Of a DNA stretch of 55,660 nt, positions 46,488 to 55,660 are shown one piece after another. The DNA comes from Amphimedon queenslandica (Eukaryota > Porifera > Demospongiae > Haplosclerida > Niphatidae): the NCBI RefSeq assembly GCF_000090795.2, contig NW_003546793.1:4496-60155 (forward strand), in the 5' to 3' direction. The position numbers were made by a program, and so were the translations under genes. Within the stretch, counting starts at the first letter, position 1, and each line of letters begins with the position of its first letter. Under the pieces are notes generated by a model. The model was not told where the DNA came from. It was given only the letters and a program-made list of their open reading frames with translations, and searched no databases.

Positions 46488-48558
46488 AGATGGTCCTGAT
46501 GATTGTGGTAAAAGTGTTTGTTTATTACAAATAATTCATTATTGTCTGGCCAATGACTGGATAGTACTGCATGTACCCAGTGGTAAGATTAATTATTATT
46601 ATTATTATTATTATTATTATTGTTGTTGTTGTTATTATTATTATTTCTAGTATTTAAGTGGACTCATTCCAGTCGTGAGTTAAAGCCATTACTACAAACT
46701 GATGGACTGTATGACTTACCTGATGATACAGTGGACTGGCTATCTCAGTTTAAAGAAATGAATCATCAACATATATCTGAAGTAAATAATATATTAATAA
46801 TAGTATTAAAGGGATACTGTCGCCGTGTACGGATATCCGCGCACTTTTCGTAAAATTGATGACGAAATATGATTTTTGGGGACCAAAAATCATATTTCGT
46901 CAAAGAAAAATGGCAGAACTTGTGCAGAAGTCTCTTTGAGCGTTTATATTGACATGCAGAAGAACAGAGAGAAGGTCCTGCTGAGGTAAGATGTCAGGTA
47001 AAGGCCAGAGAAGAGCTCAGAAAGATATGGACTCCAGCAAACACAGCTACACGGTCAAACTCACCCGTCAAAAAGACACTAGCCTTTTATGGACGGCAAA
47101 CTTGATGAAGAAAAATTCAGTTAAGTGCTTACCTCTGAGTTTGGTGGAGATAAACATAAGGCATCATTTGTTGAAGTATCAGAGCTCCAGAAGCAAGAAT
47201 CAGAGCAAAAACTGTTGCTATATGTGACCATAATTGACAAAAGGGCCCTTATGGCGGGTAGTGAAATTTGTCTTTCTAGCCTAAGAAATCCAACTTCCTG
47301 AGCCCCATTTATCATAAAATTACTCCACAGGATACAAAAAGTTACCATGAAACTTTTAGAAACAATGATTGTCTAACAAAGCACTCACAGGTTGATATTT
47401 TCCATTATAACGATCAATTTTAAAATCCGCCATAAGGGCCCTTTTGTCAATTATGGTCACATATTACAAGATATAAACCCGCAGCCATTTTTTTGTTTAT
47501 AAACCTTCCGTGTACTAGCTCTTCCGTAAACTGCGCCAGTATCCCTTTAATAGTGTACTGGGAGGAGCCACTTCACTACTGGCCATTATTGATCAAGCAA
47601 TCTGTACTATAGTACAGGGATTTTTGTCCGATTTTGGAGCAACTTTAAAAATTCATAAAAAATCCAAATTTGATCGGAATCAGCTCAAACTTGCTACACA
47701 ACATAAGAACATGTATATATATCAGGAAATGTAATAAAAATGGAGAATTCTCTCCTTGTCATTTTTGACGAAATTTGGCCAAATTCCCTGTACTATAGTA
47801 CAGGGATTTTTGTCCGATTTTGGAGCAACTTTAAAAATTCATAAAAAATCCGAATTTGATCGGAATCAGTTCAAACTTGCTACACGACATAAGAACATGT
47901 ATATATATTAGGAAATGGAATAAAAATGGAGAATTCTCTCCTTTACATTTTTCATAAAATTTGGCCAAATTTGCTGTACTATAGTACAGAGACTTTTGTC
48001 CAATTTTTGATTATAATCAGCTCAAAATTTCTACCCAGCATAAGTAAATACACAATCTAATAAAAGTAATTTTCTTCTTATATTTAGTTAAAATTGTCTC
48101 AAGATTATACCTGGAACAATAAGGAGACTGTTAAAGCTGGTGAGAGTCTCCTTGACATTATTAAACTGGTATATATTAATAATAATATAATGAACTACTA
48201 TCAACCACACCCCCTCCCTCTTTCCTCTCCACTAATTGTTTATTAGGGTATTGCTAAACCAAAGGTATCCCATAATGTATTCCATACAATATTCAATGAG
48301 ATATCAGTATTGAACAAGTACCTCAATACATTATGTACCACCTCTCCTATACTGGTACCCTATAGACAGTCAGTATTACTAGCTGTTGATGATATTAATG
48401 GCTGCTATTGTCCAACCTCTTTTAAACAGGTCTGTATTTAATGATGAGGTATAATGAATATTAATTAACTCTCACTCTCTCTCCTTCTCTCTTGACAGGT
48501 TGAGCCAGAGCATTTGTGTATAGTAAAGACTTTAAGAGAATTCTTACAACCAAATAAA

Positions 48559-48629
<71 letters not shown>

Positions 48630-49439
48630 TTTATTATAGTTTAAAGGTGTTGTGGTTGGATCAGTGTCCAGGAGGTTACTGAAGAACATGAGGACTAAAG
48701 GTACTAGATATACTGGCATGGTCTCAGGGAGGAAGGTATTGGAAACACAAGCAATACTGTAAACAATGGGTGTGGCTTGCTCCACCCACTTTGTGTTTTA
48801 GGGTAGATATTTATTGGAGAGTTTTGATCCGGTTAAAGTGATGCCATTTTCTGCTGGTGAATTTAATACTTATATTAATAATCTTAATAAAGAGAACTGG
48901 ATGAATAAAGGTGAGTTTATTAATTTATTTATTTATTGTGTGTGCATTAAGCCACTTTTATGCTACAAGCCATTTTATTAGGCCACTCCAATTAAATTCA
49001 TAGTTTCTCCTTACACATGCGGCACTTATGCAGGCGGGCGGTAAGTTAAATTTTGATTAAAATAATAAAGTTTCGAAAAAGTAGCAACTATACCTGATTC
49101 CTTGTTTATCAATGAACTAGAGAGCGGTGAAGAGCCCAGTTACTCTTCAAAAAAGAATGAAAAAACACCTTGAAAGACACGTGTTTACATTATTACTATT
49201 TTAATATTTTAATCGAATAATTAGAATATTCATGCAGGCGAGCGGGTGGGTTAGGAGAAACTACGAATTTAATTGGAGTGGCCTAAATGTGGTTATAGAT
49301 ATAAGACTGAGGAGTATATTATTATTATTGTTTATTGTGTTGTGTTACTGTAGAATTAAATAAACTGATGGAAGATGAACTATGGACACTGTCTGGAGGT
49401 GTACCTGGAGAACTGGAAAAAATCTGTAGATATATTTAA
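45928..49439 (+). CDS. DAP3: DAP3 / mitochondrial ribosomal protein mS29
   Basis: GTP-binding protein of the mitochondrial small ribosomal subunit, also linked to apoptosis. Twelve exons sum to 393 codons (human 398): 45928-45945, 45989-46108, 46167-46274, 46327-46423, 46490-46582, 46651-46781, 48088-48168, 48247-48429, 48499-48558, 48640-48735, 48802-48910, 49354-49439. The P-loop GPDDCGKS is followed by VCLLQIIHYCLANDWIVLHVP, matching human DAP3. LLAVDDINGCY is the Walker B region, and VVGSVSRR and the C-terminal GVPGELEKICRYI agree with the family end. The N-terminus (MAAIMQCRKIHRIF) is basic and hydrophobic, as for mitochondrial import. Intron 6 (1.3 kb) carries nested mobile elements, and intron 9 is almost pure (TAA)n. 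Confidence 0.92.
46860..46902. repeat. 20-bp perfect hairpin inside the outer element
   Basis: TGACGAAATATGATTTTTGG, a 3-base loop, then its exact inverse. Confidence 0.92.
47220..47464. mobile_element. Nested 245-bp MITE with long perfect inverted ends
   Basis: The left end starts ATATGTGACCATAATTGACA and continues AAAGGGCCCTTATGGCGG. The right end is its exact inverse, giving about 38 bp of perfect terminal inverted repeat. The perfect match implies a young insertion, later than the outer element that contains it. Confidence 0.9.
47605..48055. repeat. TACTATAGTA-type tandem array (about 2.3 units) in DAP3 intron 6
   Basis: The palindromic core CTGTACTATAGTACAG appears at about 47605, 47785 and 47972. 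GATTTTTGTCCGATTTTGGA, GCAACTTTAAAAATTC and GATCGGAATCAG(C/T)TCAAAC are repeated. The period is close to 185 bp. Confidence 0.88.
48559..48639 (+). repeat. (TAA)n microsatellite forming an entire DAP3 intron
   Basis: The intron between exons 9 and 10 is 81 bp. It begins GTAATAATAATA and remains (TAA)n until TTTTATTATAG, so both the donor and the branch/acceptor context come from the repeat. Confidence 0.9.
48978..49286. mobile_element. MITE with GGCCACTCCAAT terminal inverted repeats (copy 2), DAP3 intron 11
   Basis: The left end TTAGGCCACTCCAATTAAAT, continuing TCATAGTTTCTCC, has the inverse GGAGAAACTACGAATTTAAT then TGGAGTGGCCTAA on the right. Inner GCAGGCGGGCGG and GCAGGCGAGCGGG blocks match copy 1 at 720-924. 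It is about 100 bp longer than copy 1. Confidence 0.85.
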
Positions 49440-49954
49440 TTTGAAGTATTATTATTGAATTATAAAATTATTATTATAATATAAAAATCATAAAATATCA
49501 AATGAAAATCAATTTTTACCATCATACGTCTTTTGCAGTATAATAATGGAAGCTGTGCATGCATGTACAATTTATTTATAATAATGATGACTAAGTACAA
49601 ATTAAAGATGCATGTGTACACAAGTACTATGAATAAAACAATTTTATAAGAATAAGTAAAGCAAAGAGTAGCTCCAGTGATACGTGTTAATGGAGAATAT
49701 ATTAAAGAAGAAGGATTGGTGATATTGGTAACCATTGGGGTGTGTACATGTGGGTTTATGGTGTAATGGTGATAACTGGTGAGGTGGTTACAGTTATGAT
49801 GGTAATATGGTGGTACAATGGTAGTACGGTGATAATGCGAAGTTTTAAGGTTGTACAATGGTGATATGATGGCAATAAAGTAGTATGATGGTGTAATGGT
49901 ACAATGGTATGATGTAAGTTTGGAAATTGGTGATGGCTTTGCTTCAAGTGCCAT
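49440..49954. repeat. Shared 3' space of DAP3 and the ankyrin gene, with a GGT/ATGGT minisatellite
   Basis: The first about 250 bp are AT-rich with AATAAA-type words. From about 49735 to 49920 the sequence is a degenerate short tandem repeat built of ATGGTG(A/G)TA, TACAATGGT and GTATGATGGT. It begins directly after the ankyrin gene's stop codon in that gene's 3' UTR. Open frames across it on the minus strand are a product of the repeat. Confidence 0.7.
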
Positions 49955-52900
49955 TTAAGATAGCAAGCACTTATTTCTATTCTTAGCTTTCCTCTTGCGA
50001 TTGTCTGAGGTTATATTTTGATAAATGTTTTCTGGATTTGACCTAAATTCAGAACTGATGGGCTCGTCTGCTTCAGTTTCATGCCAACGAGGTCTTAATC
50101 CAATAGCTTGCTTTAGAAGCTGAATAAGTTCAGAATTAGAGCTCTTGATTGCAAAGTAAAGAAGAGTTTGTTCATCATTAGTCTCAGCCCATGGGTTACA
50201 ACCATGCTCTGTGAGGAAATATAGAGCCAGTTCAAAATTGCCAACTTGACATGCTGCATGAACTGAATTATAGCCATTGTTATCAGTATCATCAGGATCA
50301 TAGTGACAACTTTTAACAAGATACATTGCCATATCATACTTGTTGGAGAGGCAGGAGTAGTGAAGAGGAGAACGTCCAAAATTATCTCTTGGAATTGACT
50401 TGTAGTGATACTTCAGATATTCATACATTTTAATATTTCCTTTTTCTGCTATTAAGTGTAAGCAAGTGATGCCATCTTTATCTTTTGTATTAACATCAAC
50501 TGGTAAACCATCTGGTATGTTGATATTGTGTGGTCCATCTAATGAATACTTGATCTCACGTAACCAAACCATACTAATAGAACTAATGCTCTCACACATT
50601 AAATATTTGATTGTTTCAAATTGATCAGCTAGTACTGCTAAATGAAGTGGTGTACGGTCTTGATGATTGGTTGCATTAGGATTACAATAATTATTATCAA
50701 TGAGATACTTCAATACATTCAAGTGACCCCTCTCTACTGATATGTGAACTGCTCCAGACCCTTCATCATCAGTAGCTGATAGATTACACTTCTTACTAAT
50801 AAGATATTTAATAACTTCTAACTTATTGAAGTACACTGCAATAAGGAATGGAGTATGACCATATTTACTGTGAGGTAGTTCAAGTGATGATGGTTTGTGT
50901 TCTATAATGTACTGGATCAAGTTCAATCTTCCATTACTACATGCTAAGTGAATAGGAGCCATTCCCTCATCATTCACAGCACACAGATCTAACTGATGAT
51001 TCTCTACCAGATGTTTAATAAAGCGAATGTGACCAAGCATGGAGGAAAAATGACTAACATTGTTACCATCCTTATCTGTTAGGCTCAGACTACACTTGTA
51101 ATCCTTCATGTATAATTCCAGTAGTAAAATATCACCAGATTGAGCAGCATAATGAATAGGTAGCTTACCATTACTGTCAGCTTGATGAGGATCTAACTGA
51201 TAGGTAGTTATTAATTCTTTAACAAGAGATAAGTTAAGAGACATTGAGGCATAATGTAAAGCAGTGAGGCCATTTTTATTATTAACTGCAGTAGGAGACA
51301 AACCTTGTTCAGTAATAAGATATTGAACTAAATCAAAGTTACCACTCCATGCAGCATGATGTACTAATGTGCGTCCTTCATTATCTTTTTTATTAATATT
51401 ACAATGCTGTACCTCAATGAGATATTGAGTGATATCAATATGACCATTACAACAAGAATGATGAAGACATGTCATACCATCATTATCAGTGATATTAGGA
51501 TCACTGTTATGATTATTAATAAGATATTTAACAGAATTAATACTACCTGACCAGCAGGAGTAGACTAATGGTGTACGACCATAAGTATCAGTATCATTAG
51601 CATTGATATTATACTGAGATATGATATAACTTAATACACTAGTAGAACCTGACCTGGCAGCATTATGTACTGGAGATAATCCATCATTATCTAATGTACA
51701 ATTGATATTATATTCTTCTAATGCTTTCACTAGTAATGTACTGCCACTCCATGATGCTAAATGAAGTAATGACCAACCATCATTTGTAGTGGCATTGATG
51801 TCAAAGTTAGGGCAAGTGCTAGCTTTCTTGAGAAGTGAAGAAAACATTTTAACTCTTTCATTTCGTTTGATAAAATCATTATTTGTTTTAATTCTAGTTC
51901 TATTAATAATCTCAATAACTGATGCATCACTTTGTGCAAAAAGCTTACTATACACAATGCCAGCTGGAATATGTATACCTGCATCACATGAATAATGTAA
52001 ACATGACCTACCATCATTATCATTAACTAATAATGCTTCATTACCTTGAATACTAACAATATACTCAACAACTGATGATGAAGCAAACCATGAAGCAATA
52101 TGAAGTGGAGTCCTACTTGCATATTGATCCTTTACATTAATGGATAATTGATATCGATTTAAAAGATACTTTAAAAGCTCAACATTATTACTCATAGAAG
52201 AGTAATGCAATATGCTTAATCCCAAAAAATCAGAGGAATCTGGTAAGAAGAGGTTTAATGATTCAAGCTTGTGGACTAATGCTAACTCTCCACTTTGACA
52301 AGCTAACAATGATAAAGAAGCACTCATACAATTAATCTGAGAAGTATTACAATTTCTCTCAATAAAGAATTCCACTAGGTCAGAATGGCCCCCCATTGCT
52401 GAGTACAGTAATGCAGTGTTATTGCTATTGTCTGGTTGATCAGGAGGAACGTCACACGTGTCTACTAGATATTGTACTATAGATAAGTGGCCTTTATAAG
52501 ATGCCATATGTATACTAGCTACACTATTATCATCACCTTCATTAGGATCAATACCATATTGATGGATGAGTAGTTGAAGGATCTCAATGTGTCCACCATA
52601 TGATGTAGAGTGTAATGGAGTCCATCCATGAAGACCACGATGATATGTGTTGTCACCAAACTTGTCAAGAAGCAATGGTACTTCATCTTTTAATCCCCTC
52701 CAAGCTGCTTCATGTAATGGTGTACTGGTATTCTCATACCATAATGGATCACATATATCTATAAATGAAGAATATTATTAGTAATACAAGTTATGTATGG
52801 AGGGATTGACTAAAGGTCAGTTCATGTACTTACCAATATCAGTGGATGAGTGCTTAACCTCTTCTATTGAGAACTGGAAAATTAAAAATAATATTAAAAT

Positions 52901-55288
52901 TTGTATTTATAATCACAAACCTCTCTTAGATCATATTTATCTTCACCACATGTTAGTTCAGTGATACCAATACTAGCTAACTGTTGCTGTAGCTTTGTAG
53001 TTAGAGGAAATAATAAAGAATAAAGATACTCAGGAATGAGGTAACCCAAACAGAGAGAACTCAGGTGAACGGATCTGAAGTGAAGATCATATTCAGGAAT
53101 ATCCAAACCTTTTGGTATTGCTCTACGAAAGAAGAATATGTCATCCAGTGTGTAGTCATCTCTGTCAACTTTAGCAATCATTACTCGTGTACCAGGAGGA
53201 ACACCTTTTACACCGAACTGTACAGCATCAGCATCTTTCAATAGTCCACCACTGTTTATGAAATAATCCTTTAACTTCTCTTCATATGACGACCAAACTC
53301 TTTTTAACGAACGATTTTTAGGTAGAATTATTGTAACAAGTTTTATCATTAGTTTATAGTTGAACCATGACATGTATTTGTGCTGTAATATGGTAAATAG
53401 ATCTGATATTGTTTTAATATGCTCAAACTCTTCTTTAACTGCTTGAGCAATTTCTTGAGGTGTTGTTTGTTGTTTTTTGTTAGGACCAAGTAATGACATT
53501 GCGTGTCTATTGAGATATTCAGTGATTTCAGGTAGATCAGTTGATTTAAAGGATTTTTGTGTTAGTCGAATCGCCTCATCAAATTCCTCTTGTAGATCAT
53601 ACAATTTGTTTGCTGAGAGGAAATTTTCACCAGAAAGGCCACCAGTGCCTAAAAAATAAGTATAATAAGAATAATATGTTGTGACATAAAGAAAATAGCC
53701 ATGGGAGGGTATAACAAAAATTGTTTAATTTTGGTCTATTTTTCTATCATAATGATAAATTACCTTTTTCTTTGTCAGTGCTAGTGGATTTTGTTGGTGA
53801 CATAGCTAATTCATCTGTTTCATGAGTGGCACTTTTTTCTAAAAAAAGTAGATCATAATAAAATAGCAAAATTTGATTGAATGAAAAAAAGTAATATTGA
53901 TAGCATTGTTATCAATAAACTGTGCATGTACCGTACAGCCAGAAATATTGGCGAGAGTTTTATTTGGCGATTTGTCAAGAAAATCTGATTGGCGGTATTT
54001 TAATTTGGCAATTATGACTTGAAAATTATCTTTTATTAAAATCAGAAAATTTGTTACGCCACGCCTTTAAATTAATTAAAAGAGAGCTAAACATGGCCGA
54101 CAAAGAGCTCGAGGACTCACTCGAGGATGATGAAGCATGTGAAGTAACGATTAAGAGTTGTATTCAAGGGCATCACATTTCTAAATCCTTTTGGACCCAA
54201 ACAATAGGCGAAGTTTTGAAATAATGCAGCATCTTTGTTTGATTTCTTGTATGTGAAGACAAAATGACATGATGAACAACCACGCCCAAAATAGATTAAT
54301 TAATTTTATTAATAGACTTATTTATTTTGGCAATTTTTTTGCCTACCACCAATCCGCCAATATTAATTCCTCGCCAATTATTTCAGCTGTACGGTAATCC
54401 AAAACACTCGCATAGCCAGATATCAAAAATGGGAGGAGTTTAGCTACACAAGACTACATGCATAGGTAGTGCAATGCTAGGAAATTAACTTTTGTGTGAA
54501 AAAAGCATTTACAAATCAAATTTGCATGCTATACAATGATATCAATTAAATTGCTATTAGAAAATGCCCAATCAAGCACAAGCTTCTTTTGGTGACAATA
54601 ATTAAAAGCAAAGGGTCAGAAAATTTAATAATGACATTCACTACTGAGACTGGAATTTGTACATAATAATATTCATTGCTTGATAATGATATTCATGTAC
54701 TATATCAGTAGTGTGACTTTAACTATGCAAGCAATTAGTTTAATACCAAAAAAGGAGATAATTAGGCTACCCAACCCAACCTACACTAACACATAATGTA
54801 TTATCATGGATACTGATACACTGACAGTGATACTATTGATGACAACACTCAACTAATATATGTACCTTTTGAACTAGTTGATCCTGCAGGCGGCATAGCT
54901 GGTAGAGGATGTTCACGAGCTATTTCATCAGCTAATGCTGAATTTCCTCCTCCTTCTTTAACAGCTACACACACCATTCTCCAGCAGGGCCAGCCATAAC
55001 GCTCATAATCATAATCTTTCATTAGCCAGTGCTCTAAAACTTTCTGCAGGCAAGAAATTGGATTTCCATGAGAGCTAGCTTCTATGATATTAATGTCAGT
55101 TATTCTCAAACGTAATGAAATGGCGAATGACTTCCAACTAGCAGAAATAGGCTTCACTTTATCATACACTGAGTGATACTCATCAATACCTGAAATACAC
55201 TTTATTAAATGTCAAATATACCCACAAACTCACTTAGTTCTTTATCACAAACGTTTATAAAAGGAGCAGAGGAAGAAGAGCTTGCCAT
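49955..55288 (-). CDS. Death-domain protein with a long ankyrin-repeat array
   Basis: Six exons (55234-55288, 54866-55189, 53764-53838, 52921-53648, 52834-52873, 49955-52758) sum to 1341 codons. Residues about 20-110 form a Death-like domain (SWKSFAISLRL, ISCLQKVLEHWLMKD, GWPCWRMVCVAV, ALADEIAREH). A central region of about 230 residues (YMSWFNYKLMIKLVTIILP, GVPPGTRVMIAKVDRDDYTL, LDIPEYDLHFRSV) has no domain I can name. From about residue 415 to 1290 there are more than twenty ankyrin repeats (DGMTCLHHSCCNGHIDITQYL, GLTALHYASMSLN, GMAPIHLACSNGRLNLIQYI). The array is in one exon. The basic C-terminal tail (RKRKAKNRNK) may be a nuclear signal. Death domain plus ankyrins suggests an intracellular signalling or immune adaptor; the partner is unknown. 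Confidence 0.85.
53929..54396 (+). mobile_element. Inverted-repeat element carrying a short protein-coding fragment, in the death-domain gene intron 2
   Basis: The ends are TACCGTACAGC and its inverse GCTGTACGGTA; inside, ATTGGCGAG and CTCGCCAAT, TTGGCGG and CCGCCAA also pair. The element (468 bp) contains an ATG at 54093 with 43 codons (MADKELEDSLEDD, then SCIQGHHISKSFWTQTIGEV). This resembles the start of the HIRAN-like HHVY...IW...GEEL module that I recall from many sponge predicted proteins. Because the element is inserted on the plus sense, the fragment is antisense to the host gene. Confidence 0.7.
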
Positions 55289-55440
55289 TGTTGGTTGCTG
55301 CGTTCACTTCTACGCCCACTCAAAAGGGCGTATCTCGTATTAGGGGTGTGGCTCAGCCGGTTGTGGTTATGCCATCATAGATATATCTATGATGCCATAT
55401 ACTCTAATGTCTATGGTTATGCGGCGCTGCGTGCTCTAAA
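55289..55440. promoter_or_regulatory. Divergent promoter of the death-domain/ankyrin gene and the laminin-like gene
   Basis: 152 bp between start codons. A palindrome CATAGATATATCTATG lies at 55375-55390, surrounded by ATGCCAT words. The remainder has GGTGTGGC-type GT boxes. No TATA box is clear. Confidence 0.4.
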
Positions 55441-55660
55441 ATGGAGCATCTTACAGCATTACTCTACTTTCTTCTCTTTTTACTGACATCATGTACTCTC
55501 AGGATTAATGGAGTCTCTCCTGATATTATAAATATCCAGTCTAGTTTATCCTGTACAGTGGATAATACCTCATCTGGTTCTACTCGTCAGTTTTGTTTGC
55601 CTCCACCAGATGGCAATGAATCAAGTTGTTACAGATGTACTGATACAACTAGTGATATTA
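55441..55660 (+). CDS. 5' end of a secreted protein, probable laminin N-terminal domain (partial)
   Basis: An ATG at 55441 opens 73 codons that run off the window. A hydrophobic signal peptide (LTALLYFLLFLLTSCTL) precedes GVSPDIINIQSSLSCTVDN, RQFCLPPPDG and SSCYRCTD. The pattern of Pro, then D-I-I-N, then a Cys, then FC with a second Cys pair is like the beginning of a laminin N-terminal (domain VI) fold as in laminin chains, netrins or usherin. Only the first third of such a domain is visible, so a different secreted Cys-rich protein is possible. Confidence 0.5.
   Translation, partial: MEHLTALLYFLLFLLTSCTLRINGVSPDIINIQSSLSCTVDNTSSGSTRQFCLPPPDGNESSCYRCTDTTSDI

Larger units (their letters stand above)
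46804..47552. mobile_element. Inverted-repeat element in DAP3 intron 6, with another element nested inside
   Basis: The ends are TATTAAAGGGATACTGTCGC and, inverted, TATTAAAGGGATACTGGCGC; GTGTAC and TTTACGG match further in. No transposase is encoded. The 78-codon open frame at 46991-47227 has no domain and runs into the nested element. Confidence 0.85.

Noticed and set aside
46991..47227. 78-codon open frame in DAP3 intron 6
   Set aside because: It lies inside the outer inverted-repeat element and runs into the nested MITE; composition is Lys/Ser-rich with no domain.
49460..49947. His/Thr/Tyr-rich open frames on the minus strand
   Set aside because: They read through the degenerate GGT/ATGGT minisatellite in the 3' flank of the ankyrin gene.

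Overview
The window looks like animal nuclear DNA from a gene-dense, AT-rich, early-branching metazoan. A demosponge such as Amphimedon queenslandica fits best. This is an inference from very short introns (often 45-100 bp), abundant (TAT)n repeats, many MITE-like elements and a death-domain/ankyrin protein of a kind common in sponges. Every multi-exon model here was built by hand from GT-AG junctions and reading phase. The complete multi-exon models sum to a multiple of three. The exception to an open frame is one internal TGA in the syntaxin gene.

Layout. A probable 3' terminal exon lies at 1-165, followed by about 2.8 kb without genes. Then come PUS10 (+, intronless), HELQ (-, 20 exons), SCAP (+, 19 exons, with a 338-base assembly gap in intron 9), an LRR-type adhesion GPCR (-, 17 exons), an endosomal Qa-SNARE syntaxin (+, in-frame TGA), NDUFS7 (-), RPS6 (-), hnRNP K (-, 17 exons), ADPGK (+), KRTCAP2 (-), RPL30 (+), a CKS protein (-), ANAPC11 (-), a bubblegum-type acyl-CoA synthetase (+), a DUF1761 membrane protein (-), a SAXO-like axonemal protein (+), ODF3/CIMAP-like (-), DAP3/mRPS29 (+), a death-domain/ankyrin protein (-), and the 5' end of a secreted protein resembling a laminin N-terminal domain (+).

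Most genes alternate in strand. Eight pairs are head-to-head with 145-357 bp between start codons, so one short intergenic space must serve two promoters each time. Several of these spaces carry palindromic GCATGCGC (NRF-1-like), CACGTG or E2F-like motifs. Convergent neighbours can have stop codons only 77-85 bp apart. Most genes are housekeeping: RNA modification, DNA repair, sterol sensing, translation, mitochondria, glycosylation, cell cycle and lipid activation. The two probable ciliary genes sit tail-to-tail.

The non-genic layer is rich. A 177-178 bp tandem repeat family occurs in introns of four genes in both orientations, with an alternating (dimeric) order in SCAP. A related family carries a palindromic TACTATAGTA core. 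At least six inverted-repeat element families are present, including a nested insertion in a DAP3 intron and an element carrying a short protein-coding fragment. Some introns are made almost wholly of microsatellite. The adhesion GPCR has lost the HL/T-type autoproteolysis residues at its GPS.
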